Source of the DNA: Mycolicibacterium austroafricanum
GTDB lineage: Bacteria > Actinomycetota > Actinomycetes > Mycobacteriales > Mycobacteriaceae
NCBI RefSeq assembly: GCF_902705885.1
Contig: NZ_CACSIP010000045.1
Location: 191,183-255,182 of the forward strand
Direction: 5' to 3'
Length of the DNA: 64,000 nucleotides
Below the pieces are notes generated by a model, which was given only the letters and a program-made list of their open reading frames with translations, had not been told where the DNA came from and searched no databases. Made by a program: the position numbers and the translations under genes. Below are positions 43,501 to 52,970 of the stretch, piece by piece (within the stretch, counting starts at the first letter, position 1; each line of letters starts with the position of its first letter).

Positions 43501-44343
43501 TCAGGCCCTCGATACAGCGGAGGCCTCGGCGATCTGCTCCGGGTTCGGGCGCACCCCGGTGTAGCGCGCGAACTGCTCGGCCGCCTGGAGGGCGATCACC
43601 TGCGCACCGGTGATGACGTCGACCCCCGCTGCGCGCGCCGCGGCGATCAGCGGCGTCTCGGACGGCAACGCCACCACGTCGAAGACCGTGTGCGCGGCGC
43701 GAATCGTCGCGTCTTGGAACGCCGCGTCGTTCTCCTCCGGCCCGCCGGCCATCCCGATCGGTGTGACATTGACGACGATGTCGGCCGTGCGTGCGCCGAC
43801 CTCGGCGGTGTACTCCCAGCCGAGCCGGTCGGCCAGCGCGGGTCCGGCGACCGGATTGCGGGCGACGACGACGCCGACCCCGAATCCGCCGTCGGCGAAC
43901 GCCGCCCCGACAGCGCCGGCCATTCCACCGCTCCCGCGGATCAACACCGACTGCTGCGGAGCCAGGCCGTGTTCGTCGATGAGCTGTTGCACGGCAAGGT
44001 AATCGGTGTTGGACGCGGTGAGCCGGCCATCATCGTTGACGATCGTGTTGACCGACCGAATCGACTTCGCCGAGGGCTCCACATCGTCGACGAGGCTCAG
44101 GACGGTCTCCTTGAACGGCATCGACACCGAACACCCGCGAATCCCCAACGCCCGAACCCCGGCGATCGCCGCGCTGATGTCGTCGGTGGTGAAGGCTTTG
44201 TAGATGAAATCCAGCCCCAGCACGTCGTAGAGGTGGTTATGGAAGCGGGTGCCGATGTTGCTGGGCCGTCCCGCCAGGGAGATGCACAGCCGGGTGTCCT
44301 TGCTCAGCGGCGGCCGCCGGCTGCCCGCGGTCACCTCGGCCAC
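43501..44343 (-). CDS. Shikimate-dehydrogenase-like protein (SDH-L type)
   Basis: Protein of 280 residues with the shikimate/quinate dehydrogenase fold. The substrate region reads SLAGRPSNIGTRFHNHLY in place of the usual GxPIxHSxSP motif, which is typical of the SDH-L (HI0607) class. The catalytic lysine is in CSVSMPFKE, the aspartate in ASNTDY, and the dinucleotide loop is GSGGMAGAVGAAF. It is therefore unlikely to be the housekeeping AroE. The GTG start follows the acetyltransferase stop by one base, so the two genes are tightly coupled. Confidence 0.85.
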   Translation of the reverse strand: MAEVTAGSRRPPLSKDTRLCISLAGRPSNIGTRFHNHLYDVLGLDFIYKAFTTDDISAAIAGVRALGIRGCSVSMPFKETVLSLVDDVEPSAKSIRSVNTIVNDDGRLTASNTDYLAVQQLIDEHGLAPQQSVLIRGSGGMAGAVGAAFADGGFGVGVVVARNPVAGPALADRLGWEYTAEVGARTADIVVNVTPIGMAGGPEENDAAFQDATIRAAHTVFDVVALPSETPLIAAARAAGVDVITGAQVIALQAAEQFARYTGVRPNPEQIAEASAVSRA

Positions 44344-44344
44344 C

Positions 44345-45352
<1,008 letters not shown>

Positions 45353-45481
45353 TTACGGCGGGTGGGGAAGACGGGGCAAGAACCATAAAAGAGCTAAGCC
45401 ACCCGCGCGCTGTGTCGTCTGGCGAAGTGGCGACCGCCGTGATCACAATCTCAACCCCCGCGAAACAGACTTTCGGATCGG

Positions 45482-45829
45482 CTAGTGTGCAGCGTCGAAA
45501 GCTTCGACAATCTCGGCTTTGATCCGACCGCGATCGGCCACCTCGTGACCATTCTTGCGGGCCCACTCGCGAATCGCCGCCAGCTGCTCCGGCGAAGACT
45601 TGCCGTTGCCGTTGGTCTTGACCCGGCGCGAGCGACCGCCACCGCGAACTCTTTCCGCCGCCTCGACGTAAGGCTTCAGCGCCTTCTCGAATTTGGCGAT
45701 ATTGGTCGCCGAAAGGTCAATTTGATAGTCGGCACCGCGAAACGAGAATTCAACTCGTTCACCATCACCATCGCCTATTTCAGACCCGTCAATATCGTCG
45801 ATCAGTTGGCGGACAATTACCTCGGCCAT
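45482..45829 (-). CDS. Lsr2-family nucleoid protein, paralogue
   Basis: H-NS-like DNA-bridging silencer of AT-rich DNA, 115 residues. The N-terminal oligomerisation domain reads VIVRQLIDDIDGSEI and VEFSFRGADYQIDLS; the C-terminal DNA-binding domain reads IREWARKNGHEVADRGRIKAEIVEAF with the RGR minor-groove motif. The primary mycobacterial Lsr2 lies elsewhere in the chromosome as I know it, so this is probably a second copy. The ATG has GAGGAG upstream. The promoter region has three copies of a 7-bp motif. Confidence 0.92.
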   Translation of the reverse strand: MAEVIVRQLIDDIDGSEIGDGDGERVEFSFRGADYQIDLSATNIAKFEKALKPYVEAAERVRGGGRSRRVKTNGNGKSSPEQLAAIREWARKNGHEVADRGRIKAEIVEAFDAAH

Positions 45830-45851
45830 GACAGCTCCTCATTGAACTTAA

Positions 45852-45877
45852 TTACTGGCCAGTAACACTACCAGTAA
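45852..45877. promoter_or_regulatory. Repeated TTACTGG operator upstream of lsr2
   Basis: TTACTGGCCAGTAA (45852-45865) is a perfect 14-bp palindrome. A further CCAGTAA lies at 45871-45877, so CCAGTAA occurs twice at a 12-bp period plus once inverted. It lies 22-48 bp before the lsr2 start. This is a likely operator, perhaps for autoregulation; the protein is not known. Confidence 0.55.
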
Positions 45878-45932
45878 ATTCGACGGGCCTATCCCCAATG
45901 TTGAGGGATACGCCAATAGGCAGAGCGATCGG

Positions 45933-48311
45933 CTACTGCCGCGCCATCGCGATCCGGAATCTCTCATCTGGCTCGATGTAGTGATCGGCGTCCTCGGCGT
46001 CTTCGCCGAGGTCGATACGGACCCAGTCGATCTTGCCGGTGAACCGGCTGGTGTGGGCGGTGTAGTCGGGGCTGACGGTGGTACCGGACTCGTAGCCGAC
46101 GTCGGTCGTCTCGTCGGCAGAGAAGACGACACCCTGCGTCTGGTCGACGCGACCGCTGCCCACCTCTGTGCCGTCGTAATAGAGCGTGAGGGTGCCGCCC
46201 CGGCCCATTCCCCCGCCGTCGTAATCGAACTCCATCCGCACCTGAGCCGCACCCGCTGGGATGGGTTCGCTCGCTTCGATATCAAAGGACTTGATGCCCA
46301 GCACGTTGTAATGGAACTTGGCACAGCCGTCCTTGGTGTACAGGCTCCAACCACCGAACCTGCCACCCTGGGCGATGATCACGCCTTCGGCGCCGCTGCT
46401 CGGAACCTCCACCTGGGCGGTGACCGCAAACGACTTGTTCTTGATGTCGAGCACACTGTTCTCCGACAGCCGGCCCATCCCTCCGAACAGCAACTGGCTG
46501 TTGCCTTTGATCAACGACGGCCGCCCGGCGAGGGTGGGGTTGAAGCGTTCGATCTGTCGGTCGTCGAGCGGAAGCACGTTGTGCTTGACGGCTTCGATCA
46601 GCCAGAGCCGTTGCAGCTCATGCAGTTTGTCGGGATACTTCTTGGAAAGGTCCACGGCCTGCGTCCAGTCGGTGTTTCCGTCGTAGAGTTCCCACACGTC
46701 GTCGTCGAAGGCAGGCATCTCCTGGCCGCCCATCGCCCACGGTGTGCGGTGCTTGGTGACCGCGCTCCAGCCCTTGTGGTAGATCCCGCGATTGCAGAAC
46801 ATTTCGAAGTACTGGGTCTCGTGCCGCTCCGGCGCGTCGGCGTCATTGAAGCTGTACAACATGCTGGTGCCCTCGATGGGACTCTGCATCACACCGTTGA
46901 CGAACGTGGGCGCCGGGATGCCCGCGGCCTCAAGCACGGTCGGCGCGAAGTCGATCACGTGGCTGAACTGATTGCGGTGGCCACCCTTGTCCGCGATCCC
47001 GTTGGGCCAGTGCACGATGGTGCCGTTGCGGGTGCCGCCCCAGTGCGACGCCACCTGTTTGGTCCATTGGTACGGGGCGTCCATCGCCCAGGCCCACCCA
47101 ACTGCGTAGTGCCCGTATGAACCTTCGCCGCCGAACTCGTCGAGCTTGGACATCAGGAACTCTGGGGTCTCGATGTCGGCCATGCCGTTGAAATTGGCCA
47201 TCTCGTTGTACGCACCCTGCAGGGTGCCCTCTGCCGACGCACCGTTGTCGCCGACGATCAGATAGACCAGCGTGTCGTCGAGAACCGGTTCGATCGCGTC
47301 TAGCAGCCGGCCTACGTGATGGTCGGTGTGCTCCATGAAGGCGGCGTACACCTCCATCTCGCGTTCCAGGGCGGGCTTGAGAGCCGGATCCATGTCGTCC
47401 CAGGCCGGGATCTCAGGGTCCCGCGGGGTCAGCACGGCGTCCGGCGGGATGACTCCCAGTTTTTTCTGCCGCTCGAAGGTGATCTCGCGCTGGCTGTCCC
47501 AGCCGTGGGCGAACTTGCCCTTGTACTTGTCGATCCATTCCTGGGGCACCTGGTGCGGTGCGTGGGTGGCACCCGGGGCGAAGTACATGAAGAACGGTTT
47601 GTCCGGCAGAAGCGCCTTCTGCTGGCGCACCCAGTTGATCGCCTTGTCGGCAAGATCCTCGGTCAGGTGGTACCCCTCGGCCGGCGTCTTCGGTGGCTCG
47701 ATCGGGGTGGTCCCTTCGTAGAGCGCGGGATCCCACTGGTTGTTCTCGCCCCCAATGAAGCCGTAGAAGTACTCGAATCCGCCCCCGCCGGTCGGCCATG
47801 CGGTGAACGGCCCGGCCGGGCTGGTCTGCCAGGCCGGCACCTCATGGCACTTGCCGAACTGCGCGGTCGAGTAGCCGTTGAGCTTCAACGCCAACGCCAA
47901 TGGCGCCTTGGTGTTGGGTAACACCGACGTGTAGCCCGGCGCAGCGGTGGCGGCCTCGGTGATGTTGCCCATACCCACCGAGTGGTGGTTACGGCCGGTC
48001 AGCAGCGCCTGCCGGGTCGGCGAGCACAGCGCCGTCGTGTGGAACCGGTTGTACCTCAACCCGCCTGACGCGAGTTTCTCGAAGTTCGGTGTCTGGCACG
48101 GCCCGCCGAAGGCGCTGCTGGCGCCGAAACCCACATCGTCGATCAGGATGACGACGACGTTCGGCGCGGTGGCCGGCGGCCGCACGTCCCTGATCGGCGG
48201 GTAGCTGGTCTCTGGATCCTTCGCGTCGTATGTCGTCAAGCCCACGTGGGCCACATCCGGGATCGGCAGGATGTCGCGACGGATGGAGTCTGGGTGCTGC
48301 GCTGCGGTCAT
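45933..48311 (-). CDS. Arylsulfatase, AtsA-type
   Basis: Large sulfatase of 792 residues. The formylglycine motif is CSPTR starting at C96 in LCSPTRQALLTGRN; metal ligands are in ILIDDVGFGASS and LIVGDNGASAEG. The C-terminal ~180 residues form a lectin-like beta domain (FAVTAQVEVPSSGAEG). This is the size and layout of the Pseudomonas AtsA-like mycobacterial sulfatases. There is no signal peptide. The ATG at 48311 starts MTAAQHPDSIRRDILP; the frame is open further upstream but without homology. No sulfatase-modifying enzyme gene is in the window. Confidence 0.93.
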   Translation of the reverse strand: MTAAQHPDSIRRDILPIPDVAHVGLTTYDAKDPETSYPPIRDVRPPATAPNVVVILIDDVGFGASSAFGGPCQTPNFEKLASGGLRYNRFHTTALCSPTRQALLTGRNHHSVGMGNITEAATAAPGYTSVLPNTKAPLALALKLNGYSTAQFGKCHEVPAWQTSPAGPFTAWPTGGGGFEYFYGFIGGENNQWDPALYEGTTPIEPPKTPAEGYHLTEDLADKAINWVRQQKALLPDKPFFMYFAPGATHAPHQVPQEWIDKYKGKFAHGWDSQREITFERQKKLGVIPPDAVLTPRDPEIPAWDDMDPALKPALEREMEVYAAFMEHTDHHVGRLLDAIEPVLDDTLVYLIVGDNGASAEGTLQGAYNEMANFNGMADIETPEFLMSKLDEFGGEGSYGHYAVGWAWAMDAPYQWTKQVASHWGGTRNGTIVHWPNGIADKGGHRNQFSHVIDFAPTVLEAAGIPAPTFVNGVMQSPIEGTSMLYSFNDADAPERHETQYFEMFCNRGIYHKGWSAVTKHRTPWAMGGQEMPAFDDDVWELYDGNTDWTQAVDLSKKYPDKLHELQRLWLIEAVKHNVLPLDDRQIERFNPTLAGRPSLIKGNSQLLFGGMGRLSENSVLDIKNKSFAVTAQVEVPSSGAEGVIIAQGGRFGGWSLYTKDGCAKFHYNVLGIKSFDIEASEPIPAGAAQVRMEFDYDGGGMGRGGTLTLYYDGTEVGSGRVDQTQGVVFSADETTDVGYESGTTVSPDYTAHTSRFTGKIDWVRIDLGEDAEDADHYIEPDERFRIAMARQ

Positions 48312-48520
48312 GTCGTCCTTCCGCACACGGAGGCCGACGCCGGACGGCTGAGCACCCGCCTCCTGGAGCGCCCGCTGGAGATCGTACGCATCAAAGCCCG
48401 CCCCCCGCATCGGTCAGAAGACATCACGGCCAGACGTCACGATTGGAGGCGGTGTTGGCGCATGATGCGAAGTGGACAGAAGCCAGTGACGTAGAAGTGA
48501 CCTGAACAGGAGCGACGGTA

Positions 48521-48964
48521 GTGAGGACGTTGATCACCGGAGTAGATGCTGATGGCAAGTCATGTGTCCTCAGCCAGGACAAGCTGACGCTGGACCGGTT
48601 GGCGCCCGGCTTCGCGATGGGCATTCCGTTCGCCACGTCGACCAGCCCACCGCCGCAGCGTCCCCTCGGCGCGGCGCCGCTGATCGACCAGGGGATCGAC
48701 CCGGGTCTGGCGAGGTGGATGGTCGTCGAACTCGGGCCCGACTCCGAGACACCGATGCACCACACCGACACGCTCGACCTGCAGACTGTGCTCTCAGGGA
48801 GCGTCGATCTAATGCTCGACGACGGTGCCCACCGGCTCACCCAGGGAGACCTGGTGGTGTTGACCGGTGTCGACCACGCCTGGCGGGGCGGTCCCGACGG
48901 GTGCCGCCTCAGCGCGGTTCTGATCGGCACTCCCCCACCCGAGACCGAAGCAGCGCCACGATGA
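48521..48964 (+). CDS. Cupin-domain protein
   Basis: Small cupin of 147 residues. The cupin motif 1 reads PMHHTDTLDLQTVLSGSVDLML and motif 2 reads GDLVVLTGVDHAWR, with the probable metal ligands H, H, E-equivalent and H partly conserved. The group often acts on small aromatic or carbonyl compounds, but nothing names the substrate. The GTG start has AGGAG nine bases upstream. The stop overlaps the ATG of the next gene, an SDR, so the two are probably a small catabolic operon. Confidence 0.8.
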   Translation: MRTLITGVDADGKSCVLSQDKLTLDRLAPGFAMGIPFATSTSPPPQRPLGAAPLIDQGIDPGLARWMVVELGPDSETPMHHTDTLDLQTVLSGSVDLMLDDGAHRLTQGDLVVLTGVDHAWRGGPDGCRLSAVLIGTPPPETEAAPR

Positions 48965-49755
48965 GCGTCTCCGGATTCAGTTCGCACGCAGAGCTTTTCA
49001 CCCTCGCTGGGAAGCGCGCGCTGGTCACCGGCGGTACCCGCGGGATCGGGCTGATGATGGCGCGGGGGTTGCTGCAGGCCGGCGCACAGGTCGTGATCAG
49101 CTCGCGCAAGGCCGACGCCTGCGAGGCCGCCCGCGTCGAGTTGTCCGCGTTCGGCGACGTCCGGGCGGTGGCGGCCGACCTGTCGCGGCACGACGAGTGC
49201 TCCCGGCTCGCCGAACTCGTCACCTCCGAGGGCGGGCTGGACGTCCTGGTCAACAACGCCGGTGCGACGTGGGGTGAACCCCTCGAGAGTTTCCCCGACG
49301 CGGCGTGGGACAAGGTGCTCGATCTCAACGTCAAATCGCCGTTCTGGATGGTGCAATCGCTGTTGCCGGCGTTGCGGGCCGCTGGCAGCGCTTCCGATCC
49401 GGCCCGGATCATCAACGTGGGCAGCATCGACGGCCTGCGCGTCAGTCCGCTGCCCGTCTACTCCTACGCCAGCAGCAAAGCGGCGCTGCATCAGCTGACC
49501 CGAGCACTCGCCCGCGAACTCGGTCCGCAACACATCACCGTGAACGCCGTTGCCCCGGGACCGTTTCCGTCGAAGATGATGGCGGCCACGCTGGAATCCT
49601 TCGGCGACGAGATCGCGGCGTCGGCGCCACTGCGTCGAATCGGCCGTGACGACGACATGGCGGGCATCGCGGTGTTTCTGGCCAGCCGGGCAGGCGCCTA
49701 CCTGACGGGAGCCATCATCCCGGTCGACGGCGGCATCTCGACGACCGCGGGCTGA
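48961..49755 (+). CDS. SDR-family oxidoreductase
   Basis: Classical short-chain dehydrogenase of 264 residues. It shows TGGTRGIG at the cofactor site, NNAGA, the catalytic serine in INVGSIDG, YASSK as the YxxxK pair and the C-terminal GAIIPVDGGISTTAG. It is similar in form to gluconate 5-dehydrogenase or 3-oxoacyl-reductase-type SDRs, but the substrate cannot be told. It overlaps the cupin gene by four bases and is followed after two bases by the PolD gene. Confidence 0.88.
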   Translation: MSVSGFSSHAELFTLAGKRALVTGGTRGIGLMMARGLLQAGAQVVISSRKADACEAARVELSAFGDVRAVAADLSRHDECSRLAELVTSEGGLDVLVNNAGATWGEPLESFPDAAWDKVLDLNVKSPFWMVQSLLPALRAAGSASDPARIINVGSIDGLRVSPLPVYSYASSKAALHQLTRALARELGPQHITVNAVAPGPFPSKMMAATLESFGDEIAASAPLRRIGRDDDMAGIAVFLASRAGAYLTGAIIPVDGGISTTAG

Positions 49756-49757
49756 CC

Positions 49758-50711
49758 ATGGGCGTCAGCGAGCAGCGTGCCGGCGTCGACCTGACCAACC
49801 TCGACGAGGAGTTGAGCCCGGACGCCGGGGCCACCAAGCGTGACCTCGTCGACTATCTCGACGGGGTGGCCGAGCGGATGCTGCCCGGACTCGCGGGGCG
49901 ACCGCTGACGGTGCTGCGGGTGTTGCGCGGTCAGAAACCGTTCATGCAGAAGAACGTCCCGAAGTACACACCGGACTGGGTGCGCACCGTGTCGATGTGG
50001 GCGGAGGCATCCCAGCGCGATGTGCGTTACGCGCTGTGCGACGACCGGCGCACGCTGCTGTGGCTGGCGAATCAGCGTGCCGTCGAGTACCACCCGACCC
50101 TCGGCCTGGCCGACGATGTCTACCGGCCCACACATCTGGTGCTGGATCTGGATCCGCCCGACGACGACTTCCCGAAGGTGGTGGCCGTCGCCCACCTGGT
50201 GCGCCGCGCGCTGCACGACAACGGGTTGTCCGGCGCGGTGAAAACCAGTGGGGCCAAGGGGGTTCACGTATTCGTGCCGATCGAGAGCGGCCTGCCCGTC
50301 GAGGACGTGGCCGCCGCAACACGCGCCCTTGCCGCGCGGGCGGCGGCGATCGACCCGTCGATCGCGACGACGGCGTTCATCGTGGAGGACCGCGAAGGCA
50401 AGGTGTTCGTCGACTCCACCAGAGCCGGTGGAGCCACCGTGGCCGCCGCCTACAGCCCACGCCTGCGGCCGGGAACCCCGGTGTCGTTCCCGCTGGAATG
50501 GTCTGAGCTCGAACGGATCACGCCGTCCGACTTCACCGTCCACAGCGCGCTGGCCGCTCTCGACGGCAGGCCGTCGTGGGAGGAATCGATGCCGCCGCCC
50601 CAGCCCCTGCCGGCCGAGTTGATCGAGTTCGGGCACACCATCCCGGTGGCCCGGGTGGCGGCGATGCACGAGGGAAAGCGACGCGCCCGCGCCCGCCGAC
50701 AATCACGCTGA
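49758..50711 (+). CDS. Stand-alone LigD-type polymerase/primase (PolD)
   Basis: Archaeo-eukaryotic primase-fold DNA polymerase of 317 residues, homologous to the polymerase domain of LigD but without ligase or nuclease. The catalytic aspartates are in VLDLDPPDDD (129-137) and the second motif is KTSGAKGVHVFVPI. Mycobacterial PolD proteins add ribonucleotides and fill gaps in repair. The ATG follows the SDR stop after two bases, so it is transcribed with the cupin-SDR pair even though the functions differ. Copy 2 of the long palindrome begins five bases after the stop. Confidence 0.9.
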   Translation: MGVSEQRAGVDLTNLDEELSPDAGATKRDLVDYLDGVAERMLPGLAGRPLTVLRVLRGQKPFMQKNVPKYTPDWVRTVSMWAEASQRDVRYALCDDRRTLLWLANQRAVEYHPTLGLADDVYRPTHLVLDLDPPDDDFPKVVAVAHLVRRALHDNGLSGAVKTSGAKGVHVFVPIESGLPVEDVAAATRALAARAAAIDPSIATTAFIVEDREGKVFVDSTRAGGATVAAAYSPRLRPGTPVSFPLEWSELERITPSDFTVHSALAALDGRPSWEESMPPPQPLPAELIEFGHTIPVARVAAMHEGKRRARARRQSR

Positions 50712-50716
50712 CGGCA

Positions 50717-50789
50717 CCCCCCGCCGGAACGGTATTCCAGCAGATTTTCTTCGAATGAGGGGCTGCTGGAATACCGTTCCGGCGGGGGG
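50717..50789. repeat. Long palindromic element, copy 2 (27-bp arms, 19-nt loop)
   Basis: Arms at 50717-50743 and 50763-50789 are perfect reverse complements. They contain the same 22-bp arms as copy 1 plus C/G tracts. The loop (50744-50762) is also 19 nt and shares A, TTCTT and GA at the same places. It separates the PolD stop from the convergent uracil-glycosylase gene, so a terminator role fits. Confidence 0.92.
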
Positions 50790-50906
50790 CAGGCGGGCAG
50801 TTGTTCGAGGAGCCCCACCCCTCCGTGACTCTCGGTACCCACCATCTCGGCCGGAAACGGCAGCCGTGAGCGAGAACTTCATCGTCAGCGGGGAATTCCA
50901 CGGCGC

Positions 50907-51548
50907 CTATTCGGCTTCCTCGGGAGCGTCACCGAAGCTCCATCGGATGGCCGCGGCCAGACTCGACGCGTACTCGTCCTCGAGCGCGTCGTCGTGCTGG
51001 CGCTGGATCCACGACGGGTGCTTCGCATTGACGATGTACGGCACACCCTTGGGAAGCCGTCCGCGAGGAGCCTCGAAGGGCAGCGCCGAGATGCGGGCCC
51101 GCGGGTAGAAGAACCTCAGCACACGTTCGGCGTCGCGACCCAGCGTGATCACCAGCCGCGGCCGGACGATCTCGAGTTCACGGTGCAGGAATGGCGAGCA
51201 GTTGACGATCTCGTGCTGGTGAGACGCGCGGTTCTTCAGCGGGTGGCAGTGCACCGCGTTGCTGATGAACAGATTCTCCTTCTGCCGGCCCGCGCGCTTG
51301 ATGCCATCATCGATCAGGTCGCCGCTGCCCTCGGTGAACGGAATCTGGGTCTCCATGCACTTCTCGCACAAGCTCTGCCCCACCAGCACCACCGGTGACG
51401 TCAAGCAGCCATAGCCGGGAGCGGACGCGGTCACGCCGTCGATGTTCAACCCGTCGCAGCGCCTACAACTGTTGATCTCGTCGTCGAGGGCGAGCTTGCG
51501 CAACCGCCGTGAAGCGGCGGTGTCGCGCTCTACGGCGTCCGAACTCAC
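50907..51548 (-). CDS. 4Fe-4S-type uracil-DNA glycosylase (family 4-like)
   Basis: UDG-superfamily protein of 213 residues. Four cysteines (C28, C31, C101, C117) are placed as in iron-sulfur family 4 enzymes: CRRC, VHCHPLKNR and EIVNCSPF. The C-terminal motif is NAKHPSWI, the HPS part of the active site. Motif A is odd: VLVGQSLCEKCMETQIPF replaces GEAPGxxED and contains an extra CEKC (61-64), so activity is uncertain. GTG 51548 is preceded at the right distance by TATACT, suggesting a leaderless mRNA. Confidence 0.8.
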   Translation of the reverse strand: MSSDAVERDTAASRRLRKLALDDEINSCRRCDGLNIDGVTASAPGYGCLTSPVVLVGQSLCEKCMETQIPFTEGSGDLIDDGIKRAGRQKENLFISNAVHCHPLKNRASHQHEIVNCSPFLHRELEIVRPRLVITLGRDAERVLRFFYPRARISALPFEAPRGRLPKGVPYIVNAKHPSWIQRQHDDALEDEYASSLAAAIRWSFGDAPEEAE

Positions 51549-51554
51549 CGACGG

Positions 51555-51560
51555 AGTATA
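51555..51560 (-). promoter_or_regulatory. -10 element for the leaderless UDG-like gene
   Basis: TATACT on the minus strand ends six bases before the GTG start codon at 51548. This places the transcription start at the start codon. No clear -35 element is visible. Confidence 0.45.
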
Positions 51561-51641
51561 GGTAGGCCGACATCCTGACCGCCCACAGCGTCCGGGGTGT
51601 TCGATCTTGGATTGCAGAGTGGCACGGAGAGCTCAGAGTTG

Positions 51642-51714
51642 TGGAGCTAAGGGGATTCGAACCCCTGACCTTCTCGATGCGAACGAGACGCGCTACCAAC
51701 TGCGCCATAGCCCC
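51642..51714 (-). tRNA. tRNA-Ala (anticodon CGC)
   Basis: On the minus strand the acceptor stem GGGGCTA pairs with TAGCTCC (one G-U), the anticodon stem TCTCG/CGAGA encloses TTCGCAT with anticodon CGC (reads GCG), and the T arm is AGGGGTTCGAATCCCCT. The discriminator is A. It lies between the UDG-like gene and glpR. Confidence 0.97.
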
Positions 51715-51765
51715 TGATACCGGTAGCAGGCTACCAGTCGCCGGACACCGGTTGAAATCGAAGCG

Positions 51766-52815
51766 CTACTGCCCGGCCGCGCGCGGCAGGTCGTAATGGC
51801 GGGCGAACGGGACATAGTCGAGGTGCTCGAACTCGGGGTCCTCGTCATCGATCTCCAGCACCGCCGCACCGGGCCTGCGCAACCGCGCCGGCACGACGTC
51901 GAACTCCTGGTCAGCGGTGTTCTCGACGCCCAGTCGCGCCCTGGCCACCCGCTGGGCACGACGACGACGGACCCGTTCCTCGATCCGGGTCTGCCGACGC
52001 AGGTACGCCAGGTAGAGAACCGCGACCGTGCCCACTGACGCGCACGCCCACCACATGGTCGACGACCACGTGAAGGCCGCCACGCCGCTGGCGAGCAGCA
52101 ACACGGCCATCACCGTCAGGGTGCGCGCGCGGAACCGGTATTTGCGGGCCGTGACCGCCTCGGCGGTGCTGGACTCGTGACGACGCCGTCGCGCAGCACT
52201 CATCGAGTCGGCGATCCTCAGATCGGTGTCCGAGGGCGCTTCCAGCCCCGACGAATCGGCGACGTACTCATACTCATCATCGTCGGCATCGGCATCGGCA
52301 TCGGCATCGGCATCATCGGCATCGTCGGCGTCGTACTGGGGCTCGGGCGCGCCATCATCCACATCCCCCGCGTCATCCACGTCGTCGTCGTATTCCAAAG
52401 TGAGCTCGTCGATTTCGGCTGCCACCACGGGCTCGCGCTCGGCCGTCACGGCACCGACCGGCAGCGCGCCGGAGTCCTCCACGACGTCGACATCGAGGTA
52501 GTCGGATTCGGCTTCGACGTCTCGGGCTTGGGTGGCGACCATGACCACCGACCGGCCCGGCGCGTCCTCTTCGACGTCGTCCGGCTCATCGTCGACGTCG
52601 GAGTGCTGCCAGTCCGGATCGCTGCGATGCCCCGATGCCGGTCCACCCCGTCGGCGCAACCGGGCGGTGCGGCTGCTGTTGAGCACCCGGGTCGCCAACG
52701 CGACGTCGCTGGTGCGACGAACCGCGTCGCGCTTGTTGATCAACATCGGAACCAGCACGAACAGCCAGAGGACGACGAGGGAGATCCAGAGGAGAGATTG
52801 GGGGATGCTTGGCAT
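51766..52815 (-). CDS. glpR: GlpR-like membrane receptor of the gephyrin-like protein Glp
   Basis: Membrane protein of 349 residues in the place of Rv0996. It has a transmembrane helix at the N-terminus (LLWISLVVLWLFVLVPML), a long acidic cytoplasmic region with an Asp-Ala repeat (about residues 155-185), two further helices (about 235-285) and a basic-then-conserved C-terminal segment. In Corynebacterium the GlpR protein ties the MoeA-like Glp to the divisome. The ATG at 52815 has AAGGAG upstream. It follows rimJ and glp on the same strand, the arrangement known for this module. Function here is inferred from that context. Confidence 0.85.
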   Translation of the reverse strand: MPSIPQSLLWISLVVLWLFVLVPMLINKRDAVRRTSDVALATRVLNSSRTARLRRRGGPASGHRSDPDWQHSDVDDEPDDVEEDAPGRSVVMVATQARDVEAESDYLDVDVVEDSGALPVGAVTAEREPVVAAEIDELTLEYDDDVDDAGDVDDGAPEPQYDADDADDADADADADADDDEYEYVADSSGLEAPSDTDLRIADSMSAARRRRHESSTAEAVTARKYRFRARTLTVMAVLLLASGVAAFTWSSTMWWACASVGTVAVLYLAYLRRQTRIEERVRRRRAQRVARARLGVENTADQEFDVVPARLRRPGAAVLEIDDEDPEFEHLDYVPFARHYDLPRAAGQ

Positions 52816-52883
52816 GGCGCCTGCTCCTTTCCCCATCAGGCTAGGTCTGTGACCAGCGCATCCAAGGGCGGCGCGCCGAGGTC

Positions 52884-52901
52884 AATTACACACCTGTAAT
52901 T
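52884..52901. promoter_or_regulatory. Inverted repeat AATTACA/TGTAATT upstream of glpR
   Basis: AATTACA and TGTAATT are perfect 7-bp arms with a 4-bp spacer, about 70 bp before the glpR start. A second imperfect dyad, GTGTCACATCAGTAACAC, lies at 52930-52947. Both are candidates for operators of glpR; no T-run follows, so they do not look like classical terminators. Confidence 0.4.
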
Positions 52902-52970
52902 CGCTGGTAGCAAGCACCAAACGTCACTTGTGTCACATCAGTAACACCGGGCCGTTTTGCGCAAGAACAT

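Noticed and set aside
50907-51548. UdgX (uracil-DNA crosslinking enzyme)
   Set aside because: The KRRIH loop that defines UdgX is absent.
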